Shown here one piece after another: positions 16,673-23,789 of a stretch of 53,963 nt of DNA. The translations under genes and the position numbers were made by a program. Within the stretch, counting starts at the first letter, position 1, and every line of letters starts with the position of its first letter. Source of the DNA: JANQGH01 sp039177555 (GTDB lineage Bacteria; Pseudomonadota; Alphaproteobacteria; DSM-16000; Inquilinaceae); assembly GCA_039177555.1 (NCBI GenBank), contig JBCDFV010000029.1, positions 1 through 53,963 of the forward strand, in the 5' to 3' direction. Below the pieces are notes generated by a model. The model saw only the letters and a program-made list of their open reading frames with translations, had not been told where the DNA came from and did no database searches.

Positions 16673-17101
16673 TCATGGCCCGGGCAACAGCCCCACGCCC
16701 TGCATCAGCCGGTACTTGTCCCAGTCGACCCAGCTTTCGACGATCCTGCCGTTCTCGCACCGGTCGATCTGCACGCCGGTCCAGGTCACGCGTTTGCCCG
16801 TCGGGGCCGCGCCCATGAACGCGCCCTCATGCGTGCCGGAAAACTCCCAGCGCGTCGCTACCCAATCCCCCTCGGCGATCTGCATGGCGATGCGCACGGT
16901 AAGGTCGGGAAAGGCCTCGTGATGCTTCCCAACCACGTCCTTCCAGCTCGCCAAGTCCCGGGTCATCACGTCGCCGCGAATGTCGGACTCCTGATGGTTG
17001 GCGTAATCAGCCGCGAACACCTCTTCGGGCCGGTCGTCACTGCCCGCACCCCACATCTCCAACGACCGCCGCGCCAGCGCTTTGTTGTTCTCTATCGACA
17101 T
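16673..17101 (-). CDS. SnoaL-like ester cyclase family protein
   Basis: A 142-residue SnoaL-fold (NTF2-like) protein. NKALARRSLEMWG, ADYANHQ, DLASWKDVVGKHHEAFPDLTVRI, then VATRWEFSGTHEGAFMGAAPTGKRVTWTGVQIDR and WVDWDKYRLMQGVGLLP match the ester cyclase branch of the SnoaL family. Most members have no known substrate. The ATG at 17101 has GCGAGGTGAA upstream; the frame is also open further upstream. Part of this gene plus its leader is duplicated at 18236-18464. Confidence 0.88.
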   Translation of the reverse strand: MSIENNKALARRSLEMWGAGSDDRPEEVFAADYANHQESDIRGDVMTRDLASWKDVVGKHHEAFPDLTVRIAMQIAEGDWVATRWEFSGTHEGAFMGAAPTGKRVTWTGVQIDRCENGRIVESWVDWDKYRLMQGVGLLPGP

Positions 17102-17253
17102 GAGTTCACCTCGCATATCACCGCCGATCATCGGCCAAACCATATCCCGCCGACGCCCCTGGGCGCCAGGTCCCGTGGCGCGCGATGCGCGTGCCCGGAA
17201 TCTCTTGCCGCCCTCCATCAATTGCCGCAGGCTTCCTTCCGGACCCTCGATCA
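16859..17253. repeat. Parent copy of the SnoaL/leader direct repeat
   Basis: Sequences 16859-16967 and 17128-17253 reappear joined at 18236-18464. The strongly conserved block includes the leader of the SnoaL gene, which reads in one open frame in both copies. Confidence 0.85.
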
Positions 17254-17276
17254 AGATCGAATTGCGCCGAACACAG

Positions 17277-18008
17277 ATGAAACTCGAAGGGCCGGGAGTG
17301 CGCCGGTGGGAGACGATAGAATTGCCTGAACCTGGGGTCTGCTGGGGTTGCTATCGGACGCTCACAGCCGTCTCGGTCACAGTGTTGGTGTCAGCGCTGC
17401 TATTCACAGCCGCAGTAATCTGCACGAGCGTGTCGGCGTCTGCTCAGGTGAATGACGCTGATCGTTCGGCGCAAGACGACGAGACTCGCACACTTTCGCT
17501 GACTAGAGAGCAAGTGTTGGGGATGGCTCAGTCGATCAACATACAGCTTGACCTAGACGTGACCGACAGCTGCTTCACAAATCAGTTGACAATTGAAGAA
17601 AGTATTCAATCTGCTATCGAAGAAGCAAGTCTGGTGGTGATTGACAACTCACCTCAGTTTAATGGACCTCTAAATCCAGCGCTTTTGATTAGATTAGGTG
17701 CGGCAAGGATACCTGAAGGGGGTCCGTGTGTCGGGCAGCTAAATGTGTATGTGTTCATTGACTACGGAAATCAAATATACGGAGACCATAGATACGGAGA
17801 ATTGATAGTTGATCATTTTAACTTCGACCATCGCCCACCTATATCTGTGGAATTGTTAGGCGATAAAATATTGGTGTGGTCGAATGATTCGGGTATGATT
17901 ATATTTGGCGGACCTTATCTTGATGATAGTGTTCCCGCTTTGGCTGCCAGCATTGTAGATGAATACCTACAGCAAGTGATTGCAAACCGACAAGCCAGCA
18001 TGCAATAG
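17277..18008 (+). CDS. AT-rich orphan gene with N-terminal membrane/signal segment
   Basis: A 243-residue protein with a hydrophobic segment at about residues 29-50, then a polar mature part. Cleavage near SASA would release it to the periplasm; otherwise it is membrane-anchored. Two Cys (near residues 102 and 138) could pair. No family was recognised. Base use is clearly more AT-rich than the neighbours, especially after 17560, consistent with horizontal acquisition. It starts immediately after one copy of the SnoaL-leader repeat, and the second copy begins 228 bp after its stop, so the gene is bracketed by direct repeats. Confidence 0.6.
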   Translation: MKLEGPGVRRWETIELPEPGVCWGCYRTLTAVSVTVLVSALLFTAAVICTSVSASAQVNDADRSAQDDETRTLSLTREQVLGMAQSINIQLDLDVTDSCFTNQLTIEESIQSAIEEASLVVIDNSPQFNGPLNPALLIRLGAARIPEGGPCVGQLNVYVFIDYGNQIYGDHRYGELIVDHFNFDHRPPISVELLGDKILVWSNDSGMIIFGGPYLDDSVPALAASIVDEYLQQVIANRQASMQ

Positions 18009-18235
18009 CGCCTGGTCTTGGATTCAGGACTCGAACGCTTTCCGCCGTTCGACAGAATAGTGAGTTGTCGGTGAAAAACCCTTGTTGACAGTTTCTTAAG
18101 TGGATTGTGTGGCCGTTACAGCACTGAGGAGGGGGTCGCTTGGGACGCGCAATGGGGCCGCGAACCATCTGAGCAGCGGTGCGACGTTGTCGCCGTTAAA
18201 CCATTCGGGCCGTATTGGCGCCCTTCCTAAGCCTC

Positions 18236-18464
18236 ACCCGATCCCCCTCCGCGATCTGCATCGCAATGCGCACGGTAAGATCAGGAAAATCCTCGTGATG
18301 CTTCCCAACCACGTCCTTCCAACTCGCGAGGTCGCGGGTCATCGGCCAAACCATAGCCCCTCGACGCCCCCGGACGCCAGGTCCCGTGGCGTGCAACGCG
18401 CGAGGCCGGAATCTCTTGCCGCCCTCCATCAATTGCCGCAGGCTTCCGTCCAGACCCTCGATCA
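18236..18464 (-). pseudogene. Partial duplicate of the SnoaL-like gene and its leader, with an internal deletion
   Basis: This segment repeats 16859-17253 with high identity but lacks 165 bp (55 codons), including the start codon and first part of the gene. At the junction the original has TCATC at both 16963-16967 and 17128-17132, and the copy has it once at 18339-18343, so the deletion occurred between 5-bp direct repeats. The 3' half of the gene is absent too, so no functional product is expected. Sequence 18009-18235 before it holds no gene that I recognise. Confidence 0.85.
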
Positions 18465-18486
18465 CGCACGGAAGGCAATCGGCCCC

Positions 18487-18891
18487 ATGAGCATGCCCCC
18501 CTTGTCGAATGTCGAGACCGGCGCGATCAAAGCCATGATCGAGGCGTGGACGTCCGCGCTGGTCGCCCGCGATTGGGCCGCCTGGGAAGGCCACTGGGCC
18601 GAGGACGGCGTGCTCATGCCGCCGGGCCATGCGCGCATCGTCGGCCGCGCGGCCCTGGTCGCGTTCGCCACCGGCGATCTGGGCGCTGTCACCGGCTTCA
18701 CCTTTTCCGACTGGACCTTCGACGGGCAGGGCGACCTCGCCGTCGTGACCAACACCATCCAGGTCGACGTCGCCGGCTCCGCCCCGGACCAGCCCGCGCC
18801 CTCGAACGATCAAATGCTGTTGGTCCGCAAGCACGCCGACGGCGCCTGGCGCATCCACAAGGTGATCTTCAACGCCGGCGGACCGGCTTGA
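18487..18891 (+). CDS. SnoaL/DUF4440-type NTF2-fold protein
   Basis: A 134-residue NTF2-like protein: AIKAMIEAWTSALVARDWAAWEGHWAEDGVLMPPGH is the usual first helix pair and strand of DUF4440/SnoaL_3 proteins, and the end MLLVRKHADGAWRIHKVIFN is the typical last strands. Function in such proteins ranges from isomerases to binding proteins and is not predictable here. GGAAGG lies 12 nt before the ATG at 18487. It starts just after the duplicated leader, back to back with the truncated SnoaL copy. It is not a close copy of the 16673-17101 protein. Confidence 0.8.
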   Translation: MSMPPLSNVETGAIKAMIEAWTSALVARDWAAWEGHWAEDGVLMPPGHARIVGRAALVAFATGDLGAVTGFTFSDWTFDGQGDLAVVTNTIQVDVAGSAPDQPAPSNDQMLLVRKHADGAWRIHKVIFNAGGPA

Positions 18892-19058
18892 GCCCAGGCC
18901 ACATCCCCGGTTGACGAACGCCATCGGTCTCGGCTAACAACCGCGCCTTCACAGAGGAGCCCCAGGAAGATGATCAAGGGTCACCGGTAAACCGGACAAC
19001 GACGCACGGCCGAGCAAGAGCGCGGCCTATAGACCTGACATTTTCTGGAGCTTTTTCC

Positions 19059-19592
19059 ATGCGAAGCATCGTTTACGACGTCGCGACGTCGTTGGACGGC
19101 TATATCGCCGGTCCCGACGACGACATTTCCCTGTTCCCTGCCGAGGGCGCCCATGTCGACGACTATCTGGCGCGCCTGCAGACCTACGAGACCGTCATCA
19201 TGGGCCGCCGGACGTACGAGTTCGGCTATGCCTACGGGCTGACGCCCGGCAAGCGCGCCTATCCGCACATGGACCACCACATCCTGTCGCGCAGCCTGGC
19301 GCTGCCGGAGGATGCCGAGGTCACAGTGGTGCGCGACGACTGGCTGGGCGCGGTCGAGCGGCTGCAGCGCTCAAGTGGCGGCGACATCTATCTGTGCGGC
19401 GGCGGCCAGCTCTCGGGCCTGCTTCTCGCCAACGGCCTAATCGACCGGCTGGTGCTGAAACTGGCGCCGGCGATCATAGGCACCGGCGTCCGCCTGTTCG
19501 GCGACACGGCCCGCCCCCAGGGGTTTCGGCTGATCGATACCAAACCCTATGACAGCGGCGTGGTTCTGTTGACCTACCAAAACCGCGCCTAG
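19059..19592 (+). CDS. Dihydrofolate reductase/RibD C-terminal family protein
   Basis: A 177-residue protein with the RibD_C/DHFR-like fold: SIVYDVATSLDGYIAGPDDD at the N-terminus, TVIMGRRTYEFG in the middle and DIYLCGGGQLSGLLLANGLIDRLVLKLAP near the end form the NADPH site. Many alphaproteobacteria carry such stand-alone proteins, annotated only as dihydrofolate reductase family; they do not replace folA. GGAGC precedes the ATG. No partner is adjacent. Confidence 0.88.
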   Translation: MRSIVYDVATSLDGYIAGPDDDISLFPAEGAHVDDYLARLQTYETVIMGRRTYEFGYAYGLTPGKRAYPHMDHHILSRSLALPEDAEVTVVRDDWLGAVERLQRSSGGDIYLCGGGQLSGLLLANGLIDRLVLKLAPAIIGTGVRLFGDTARPQGFRLIDTKPYDSGVVLLTYQNRA

Positions 19593-19809
19593 CGCCGGAT
19601 CGCGCCAGACCGAAAGCACTGCAAATCGGTCTGCACTTGGACGGGCTGGCGCGAACGCCCGTGCCGCGGCCCTCATCTGGGTGCGACAGCTTAGGCAGCG
19701 TCTAGCCTTCCATCCGGCTTGAAACGATCCGGAACCGGCTCTTCGGTGTGTTTGAAGGCCCGGCCGGCGGCGATCGGGCATGGGCGTGGCGGAAAGCTGC
19801 CCCCCAGCC

Positions 19810-20967
19810 TCATATGTTGTCGCCTACACCGCGCGCCTTGCCTGCCGCGGGCGCGCGAACCCCGATCCGCGTGATCCGGCGCAAAAGCCATTCGAAGGGC
19901 CCCAGTGCAAAGCGTGATCGCCAGGCGATCAGGGCGAGGATCAACACCACAGTCGTTGCCAGCGCGAGGACCACCGCGACGGCGGGGCCGACACGGTCCC
20001 ACAGCCCCAGCCCATAGGGCGCGAACAGGGTCGCCAGCACGATCGACTGGCCGAGATAGATGCTCAGGCTCGATCCGCCCGCCTTCAGGAACGGGGCGAA
20101 GCGCGGGCCAGGCGGCTTCGCGACCAGGGCGATCAGGCCCAGATAGCCGAAGGTGGCCAGGGGCGCCGCCGCAAGAACGAGGATCATGCCGAGCGCTTCT
20201 GTAACGGCTGACGGCCCCCATTGCCAAAGCCCGGCGGCAAAGAGGCTGAGCGCCACCCCCGGGATCAGGAACCATCGCCGCGCCCGCGTCCAAACCGGGT
20301 GGTCCGGCGTGTCGATCAGGCCGGACTTCACCGCCGCCAGCCCGAGACAGAACCAGCCGAGCGCGGAGAACCCTTGCAGCACCAGCAGAAACGGAAAGAT
20401 GTTGAGGAAACTGAGCGTGCGGAAGATCGTCACATCGACAAAGCCGCCATGAACCATGATCTGCCGTTCAAGCGCGCCAACCGCTTCATCGGCGGGGGCG
20501 TTCAGCAAGAAAAGAGACGCGAGCACGATTTGCACGACCAGCAGGATCATCCCCCATCGCACCAGGCGGCGCACCGCCCAGTTGCGCATGACATAGAGGA
20601 TCGACCCCGTAACCGCGTACAGCACCAGGATGTCGTACGGGAACAGGAGACAACCGTGCAGCAACCCCAGGAAGGCCAGCCCGATCATGCGGTTGCGATA
20701 CATCGGGCCGAAAGGCAGCGCCCGGCGCTCGGCCGAGCGCATCTGAAAGGCCAGGCCAACCCCGAACATGAAGGAAAACAGGCCATAGGTCTTGAAGTAG
20801 GCCAACCCGTGGACCAGCCAGATCACCCCTTCATCGATGGGGTCGGATCGCGACGCGGCAAAAAAGCCCTCAAGGATCGGGAATGCCATGGACTGCACGT
20901 TCACGACCACGATTCCAAAAAGCGCAAAGAGCCGCAAATAGTCCGGCATGTAAGCGCGTTGAGACAT
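19810..20967 (-). CDS. DUF418 family multipass membrane protein
   Basis: A 385-residue inner-membrane protein with about ten hydrophobic segments. It opens with the DUF418/YeiB-type YLRLFALFGIVVVNVQSM, shows FSFMFGVGLAFQMRSAERR, and ends in the conserved DUF418 domain (FLKAGGSSLSIYLGQSI, then GPFEWLLRRIT). The family resembles acyltransferase-3/heparan N-acetyltransferase membrane enzymes and is probably involved in modifying or moving surface molecules; no reaction is established. ATG at 20967 is chosen over a TTG two codons upstream. It is divergent from a LytTR regulator, which is a common partner of such membrane proteins. Confidence 0.88.
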   Translation of the reverse strand: MSQRAYMPDYLRLFALFGIVVVNVQSMAFPILEGFFAASRSDPIDEGVIWLVHGLAYFKTYGLFSFMFGVGLAFQMRSAERRALPFGPMYRNRMIGLAFLGLLHGCLLFPYDILVLYAVTGSILYVMRNWAVRRLVRWGMILLVVQIVLASLFLLNAPADEAVGALERQIMVHGGFVDVTIFRTLSFLNIFPFLLVLQGFSALGWFCLGLAAVKSGLIDTPDHPVWTRARRWFLIPGVALSLFAAGLWQWGPSAVTEALGMILVLAAAPLATFGYLGLIALVAKPPGPRFAPFLKAGGSSLSIYLGQSIVLATLFAPYGLGLWDRVGPAVAVVLALATTVVLILALIAWRSRFALGPFEWLLRRITRIGVRAPAAGKARGVGDNI

Positions 20968-21037
20968 CGGCAAGACCCATCGTTAGATCTGAGGCGTGCG
21001 CACGCCCACGCCGCCCGCGTTCATCCCATCCGCGCGC

Positions 21038-21067
21038 AATTGGCCAGGATCCCAATTGGCCAGGATC
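21038..21067. repeat. Tandem 16-bp direct repeat between DUF418 and LytTR genes
   Basis: The block AATTGGCCAGGATC occurs at 21038-21051 and again at 21054-21067, separated by CC. LytTR regulators bind paired direct repeats, so this is a candidate operator in the 199-bp divergent spacer; binding is inferred. Confidence 0.5.
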
Positions 21068-21166
21068 AATGACGCGGTCGGCGCAGTTCGATTGTCGTAC
21101 ACAGCCCGTGTTCAAAGATTGATAACGCCGGTCGCCGGCTCAGAGAACCGAAGAGGCGCGAACAGC

Positions 21167-21952
21167 ATGGAGAATGTCGCAGACGACAGCCCGTTCGCGT
21201 ACGCAGCGGCGGAGGCGAGGGACCTTGCACGGCGTCCGGCCTTCTGGCTGTCGCTGTTAGGCGCCGCCCTTGTCATCGGGCTGATCGGCCCGTTCGGCAC
21301 CTTCGCGGACATGCCGCTTGTCGCCCGCCTTGCCTATTGGCTGGCCGTCTGCGCGACCACCTTTTGGATCGGCTTCCTGCCGTCCGCGACCGCCGCCGCC
21401 CTGGCGGAGGGGCGGGGCCTGAACCTGCCGCTGCTGGTCGTGTGCAGCGGCCTGGCCGGATCCCTTCCCGTCACCCTCTGGTTGGCCGGCCTCCATCGGG
21501 TCGTGTTCGGCGACCCCTTCGTTGAGGGGGCCCTTGTCCTCTTGCCGTACGTCGCCGTGATCTGCGTCGCGGTTTCCGCGCTGTTCCACGCCTTGGCGGA
21601 GCGCCAGATCGTCGCGACCGACCAGCCGTCTCCGCGAGACAAGCCGGCCTGGCTGGATCGCCTGCCCGCTGCCATCGGCCAAGACCTGATGCTGCTGCAA
21701 ACCCAGGACCACTACCTCAGGGCCGTGACACCAAAGGGCGAAACCCTGATCCGCGCCCCGTTGCGCGACGCAGACCAGGAACTGGGCCGCTACGGCGTGC
21801 GGGTTCACCGATCATGGTGGGTGGCGAGAGCCTGGATCGGCGCCTACGAATATCGCGGCGGCGCGCCGGTCATCGTGCTGAAGGACGGGCAGACGGTGCC
21901 CGTCGGACGCGCGTATCGCAGCCGCGTTCGAGAGGCGCTGGGGTCAGGTTAG
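21167..21952 (+). CDS. LytTR-type transcriptional regulator with membrane domain
   Basis: A 261-residue protein. Residues about 25-150 contain four hydrophobic segments; residues about 165-258 form a LytTR DNA-binding domain (DLMLLQTQDHYLRAVTPKGETLIRAPLRDADQEL, then VRVHRSWWVARAWI and IVLKDGQTVPVGRAYR). Such membrane-bound LytTR proteins usually control an adjacent membrane protein gene, here DUF418. GAAGAGGCG precedes the ATG at 21167. The 3' end overlaps the convergent VOC gene by 9 bp. Confidence 0.9.
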   Translation: MENVADDSPFAYAAAEARDLARRPAFWLSLLGAALVIGLIGPFGTFADMPLVARLAYWLAVCATTFWIGFLPSATAAALAEGRGLNLPLLVVCSGLAGSLPVTLWLAGLHRVVFGDPFVEGALVLLPYVAVICVAVSALFHALAERQIVATDQPSPRDKPAWLDRLPAAIGQDLMLLQTQDHYLRAVTPKGETLIRAPLRDADQELGRYGVRVHRSWWVARAWIGAYEYRGGAPVIVLKDGQTVPVGRAYRSRVREALGSG

Positions 21953-22582
21953 CGCCCGCAGGCCGCCCGGTGTCTCGATCATGGCCCGATAGCGAACCCG
22001 GGACCCGGGCATGACCTCGGGTGGGCGATCGATCGCAAGCTGCTTGTAGAGCGCCGCAATGGCCGTGGCCTCCGGGTGCTCAAGCGTTACGGACCGCAGC
22101 CGTGCGCCCAAGTCGGGAATGTTCGCCAGAAACGCCAGATCATCGCGATGATCGATCAGCGAAGGCGCGGCACCGTCCAGGGGCAGAGAGCCATCCGCCG
22201 GGATGGAGAAATTGAACGAAGGCTTGTCGAAGGGCAAGGCGACCCGTTCACCGAAAACGCCCGGATGGTCGGCCAGTTGCCGGTCGATATCCACCGTGCT
22301 GGCCACCCAGCCGCGCAGCCGCCGCCCGTCCTCCCAGTCCGACCGGACCGTGTCCCGATCGTCCACGCCGAACCAACGGGGCCGCCCCGGCGATACTCCC
22401 TCCGGGTCAAGCGCCACGATCTCAAGATAGACCGCGTCGCCAAGCCGAAGCCGATGATTATGGGTGCCCATGTACAGGTGCCGGGTGCCAAACGGCACGT
22501 CGATGTCCAGGCAGTCCCTGACGTGCGAAACGCCTTCGCCCAAGGTCGGCGCGATCACGGTCAAATGGTCGAGTTTCAGCAT
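21944..22582 (-). CDS. VOC family protein, glyoxalase-like domain type
   Basis: A 212-residue vicinal-oxygen-chelate protein of the Glyoxalase_3 type: LKLDHLTVIAPTLGEGVSHVRDCLDIDVPFG, then GTHNHRLRLGDAVYLEIVALDP. His6, His42/His44 and Glu55 are candidate metal ligands. Members include small isomerases, dioxygenases and resistance proteins, so the reaction is open. ATG at 22582. It is convergent with the LytTR gene. The 210 bp between it and the next gene holds nothing that I recognise. Confidence 0.82.
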   Translation of the reverse strand: MLKLDHLTVIAPTLGEGVSHVRDCLDIDVPFGTRHLYMGTHNHRLRLGDAVYLEIVALDPEGVSPGRPRWFGVDDRDTVRSDWEDGRRLRGWVASTVDIDRQLADHPGVFGERVALPFDKPSFNFSIPADGSLPLDGAAPSLIDHRDDLAFLANIPDLGARLRSVTLEHPEATAIAALYKQLAIDRPPEVMPGSRVRYRAMIETPGGLRALT

Positions 22583-22792
22583 GGTCGGGCTTCTAGCACT
22601 TTTCCGTCGCTTCGCGATCTCCGCACGCCGCCGGTCGGGAACAACTCAAGCGATGGTCGGAAAACTTGAGCAACCGCCATTCGACAAGCCTCCAACCTTG
22701 GATAGAGTACCTGCCCAACGCAACAAGCCGGGCAGATCTCTTCGCGAGGTCGACCGTCATTGGGACGCACGCCAGAATCCGATGGACACGAT

Positions 22793-23638
22793 ATGCACAT
22801 CGAGTACTCCAAAGGCCTGAACATGCTAACGATCGCCGTGGTTTTGTTAAGCCTTGCGGCAGGATTGTATGAGGTCGTGTTAGGGCACGGCGGTATTGGG
22901 TCTAGCGCAGCATTCTTCCTGATTGCATCGTTGGCAGTCTCGATCGCATCCGCGGCTTTGTTGATTTCGCGGGAGTTTCGAACGGGCTTCCTGCTCAGCC
23001 TCTTGGCAATGCTGATTGGCTGGCGTGTCGCCGGGCTCAATGACCTGCAGATTGTCGTTGTGCCCCTTGTTTGCGCCTACATTCTCTATTTGGCCCAGTT
23101 CGCGAATGTCGCGCGAAACGATCTCCGGTCCGCTCGGCAATCCGCGCCAGGTACCGCACACCATCTGACGGTCTTTGAATGGCAACTGACCCTCGTCCGC
23201 CTTCTTGTGGGCTTGGGTTTTGCGATCCACTGCGCGGAAAAGCTCTTTGCGGGATCCGAGACCCACATGGCGGCGGCAACGGACTTTGCGGGCTTGGGCG
23301 TCCCTTACCCCGGTGTCTTTGTTTGGCTTGCGGGCGCATGCGAACTCGCAGCCGCCATTGGTGTTGGGCTAGGTGTGCTGACCCGGCTCGCCGCACTCCT
23401 GACGGCGGTCTACCTCGTTACCGCGACGGCCCTCGGGGGCCATTTTGCAAATGGCTATATCTGGGCCAATGATGGTGGCGGTTGGGAGTACCCGTTTATC
23501 TGGGTCGCCCTCGTTCTCGGTTTCGTCGTCACCGGGGCTGGCCGATTCTCAATCGATGGAGTCCTAAGGGAATCCAATCGCCTTCCACGATTCTTAAGAG
23601 TGTTCTGGAAAGGCTCCTCGCGACCGGCTCGTCCCTAG
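22793..23638 (+). CDS. DoxX family membrane protein
   Basis: A 281-residue membrane protein with about eight hydrophobic segments. The C-terminal half is a DoxX domain: LTLVRLLVGLGFAIHCAEKLF, then FAGLGVPYPGVFVWLAGACELAAAIGVGLGVLTRLAALL. The N-terminal half adds three or four membrane helices not usually part of DoxX. DoxX proteins act with quinone/thiosulfate or thiol-redox systems in a few cases; most are uncharacterised. The ATG at 22793 is chosen over a TTG upstream. Confidence 0.8.
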   Translation: MHIEYSKGLNMLTIAVVLLSLAAGLYEVVLGHGGIGSSAAFFLIASLAVSIASAALLISREFRTGFLLSLLAMLIGWRVAGLNDLQIVVVPLVCAYILYLAQFANVARNDLRSARQSAPGTAHHLTVFEWQLTLVRLLVGLGFAIHCAEKLFAGSETHMAAATDFAGLGVPYPGVFVWLAGACELAAAIGVGLGVLTRLAALLTAVYLVTATALGGHFANGYIWANDGGGWEYPFIWVALVLGFVVTGAGRFSIDGVLRESNRLPRFLRVFWKGSSRPARP

Positions 23639-23789
23639 CCTGCTCGATGCCCGGGCGCGGCGTCGGATGTCACGTGCTGAGCTGCAGGTTCGTCAGGTGG
23701 CCGCGCCCGGCCTATTCGACTTGCCAGGATCGCTTTGCCGCGCACAATGCTCGGCCCCCCTTGATCAGACGTGCAGGTGAGACGGTCGC

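Noticed and set aside
19691..20293. A 200-codon minus-strand frame near the DUF418 gene
   Set aside because: It overlaps the DUF418 gene in another frame and shows no motifs; its tail past 19810 is too short to support a gene.
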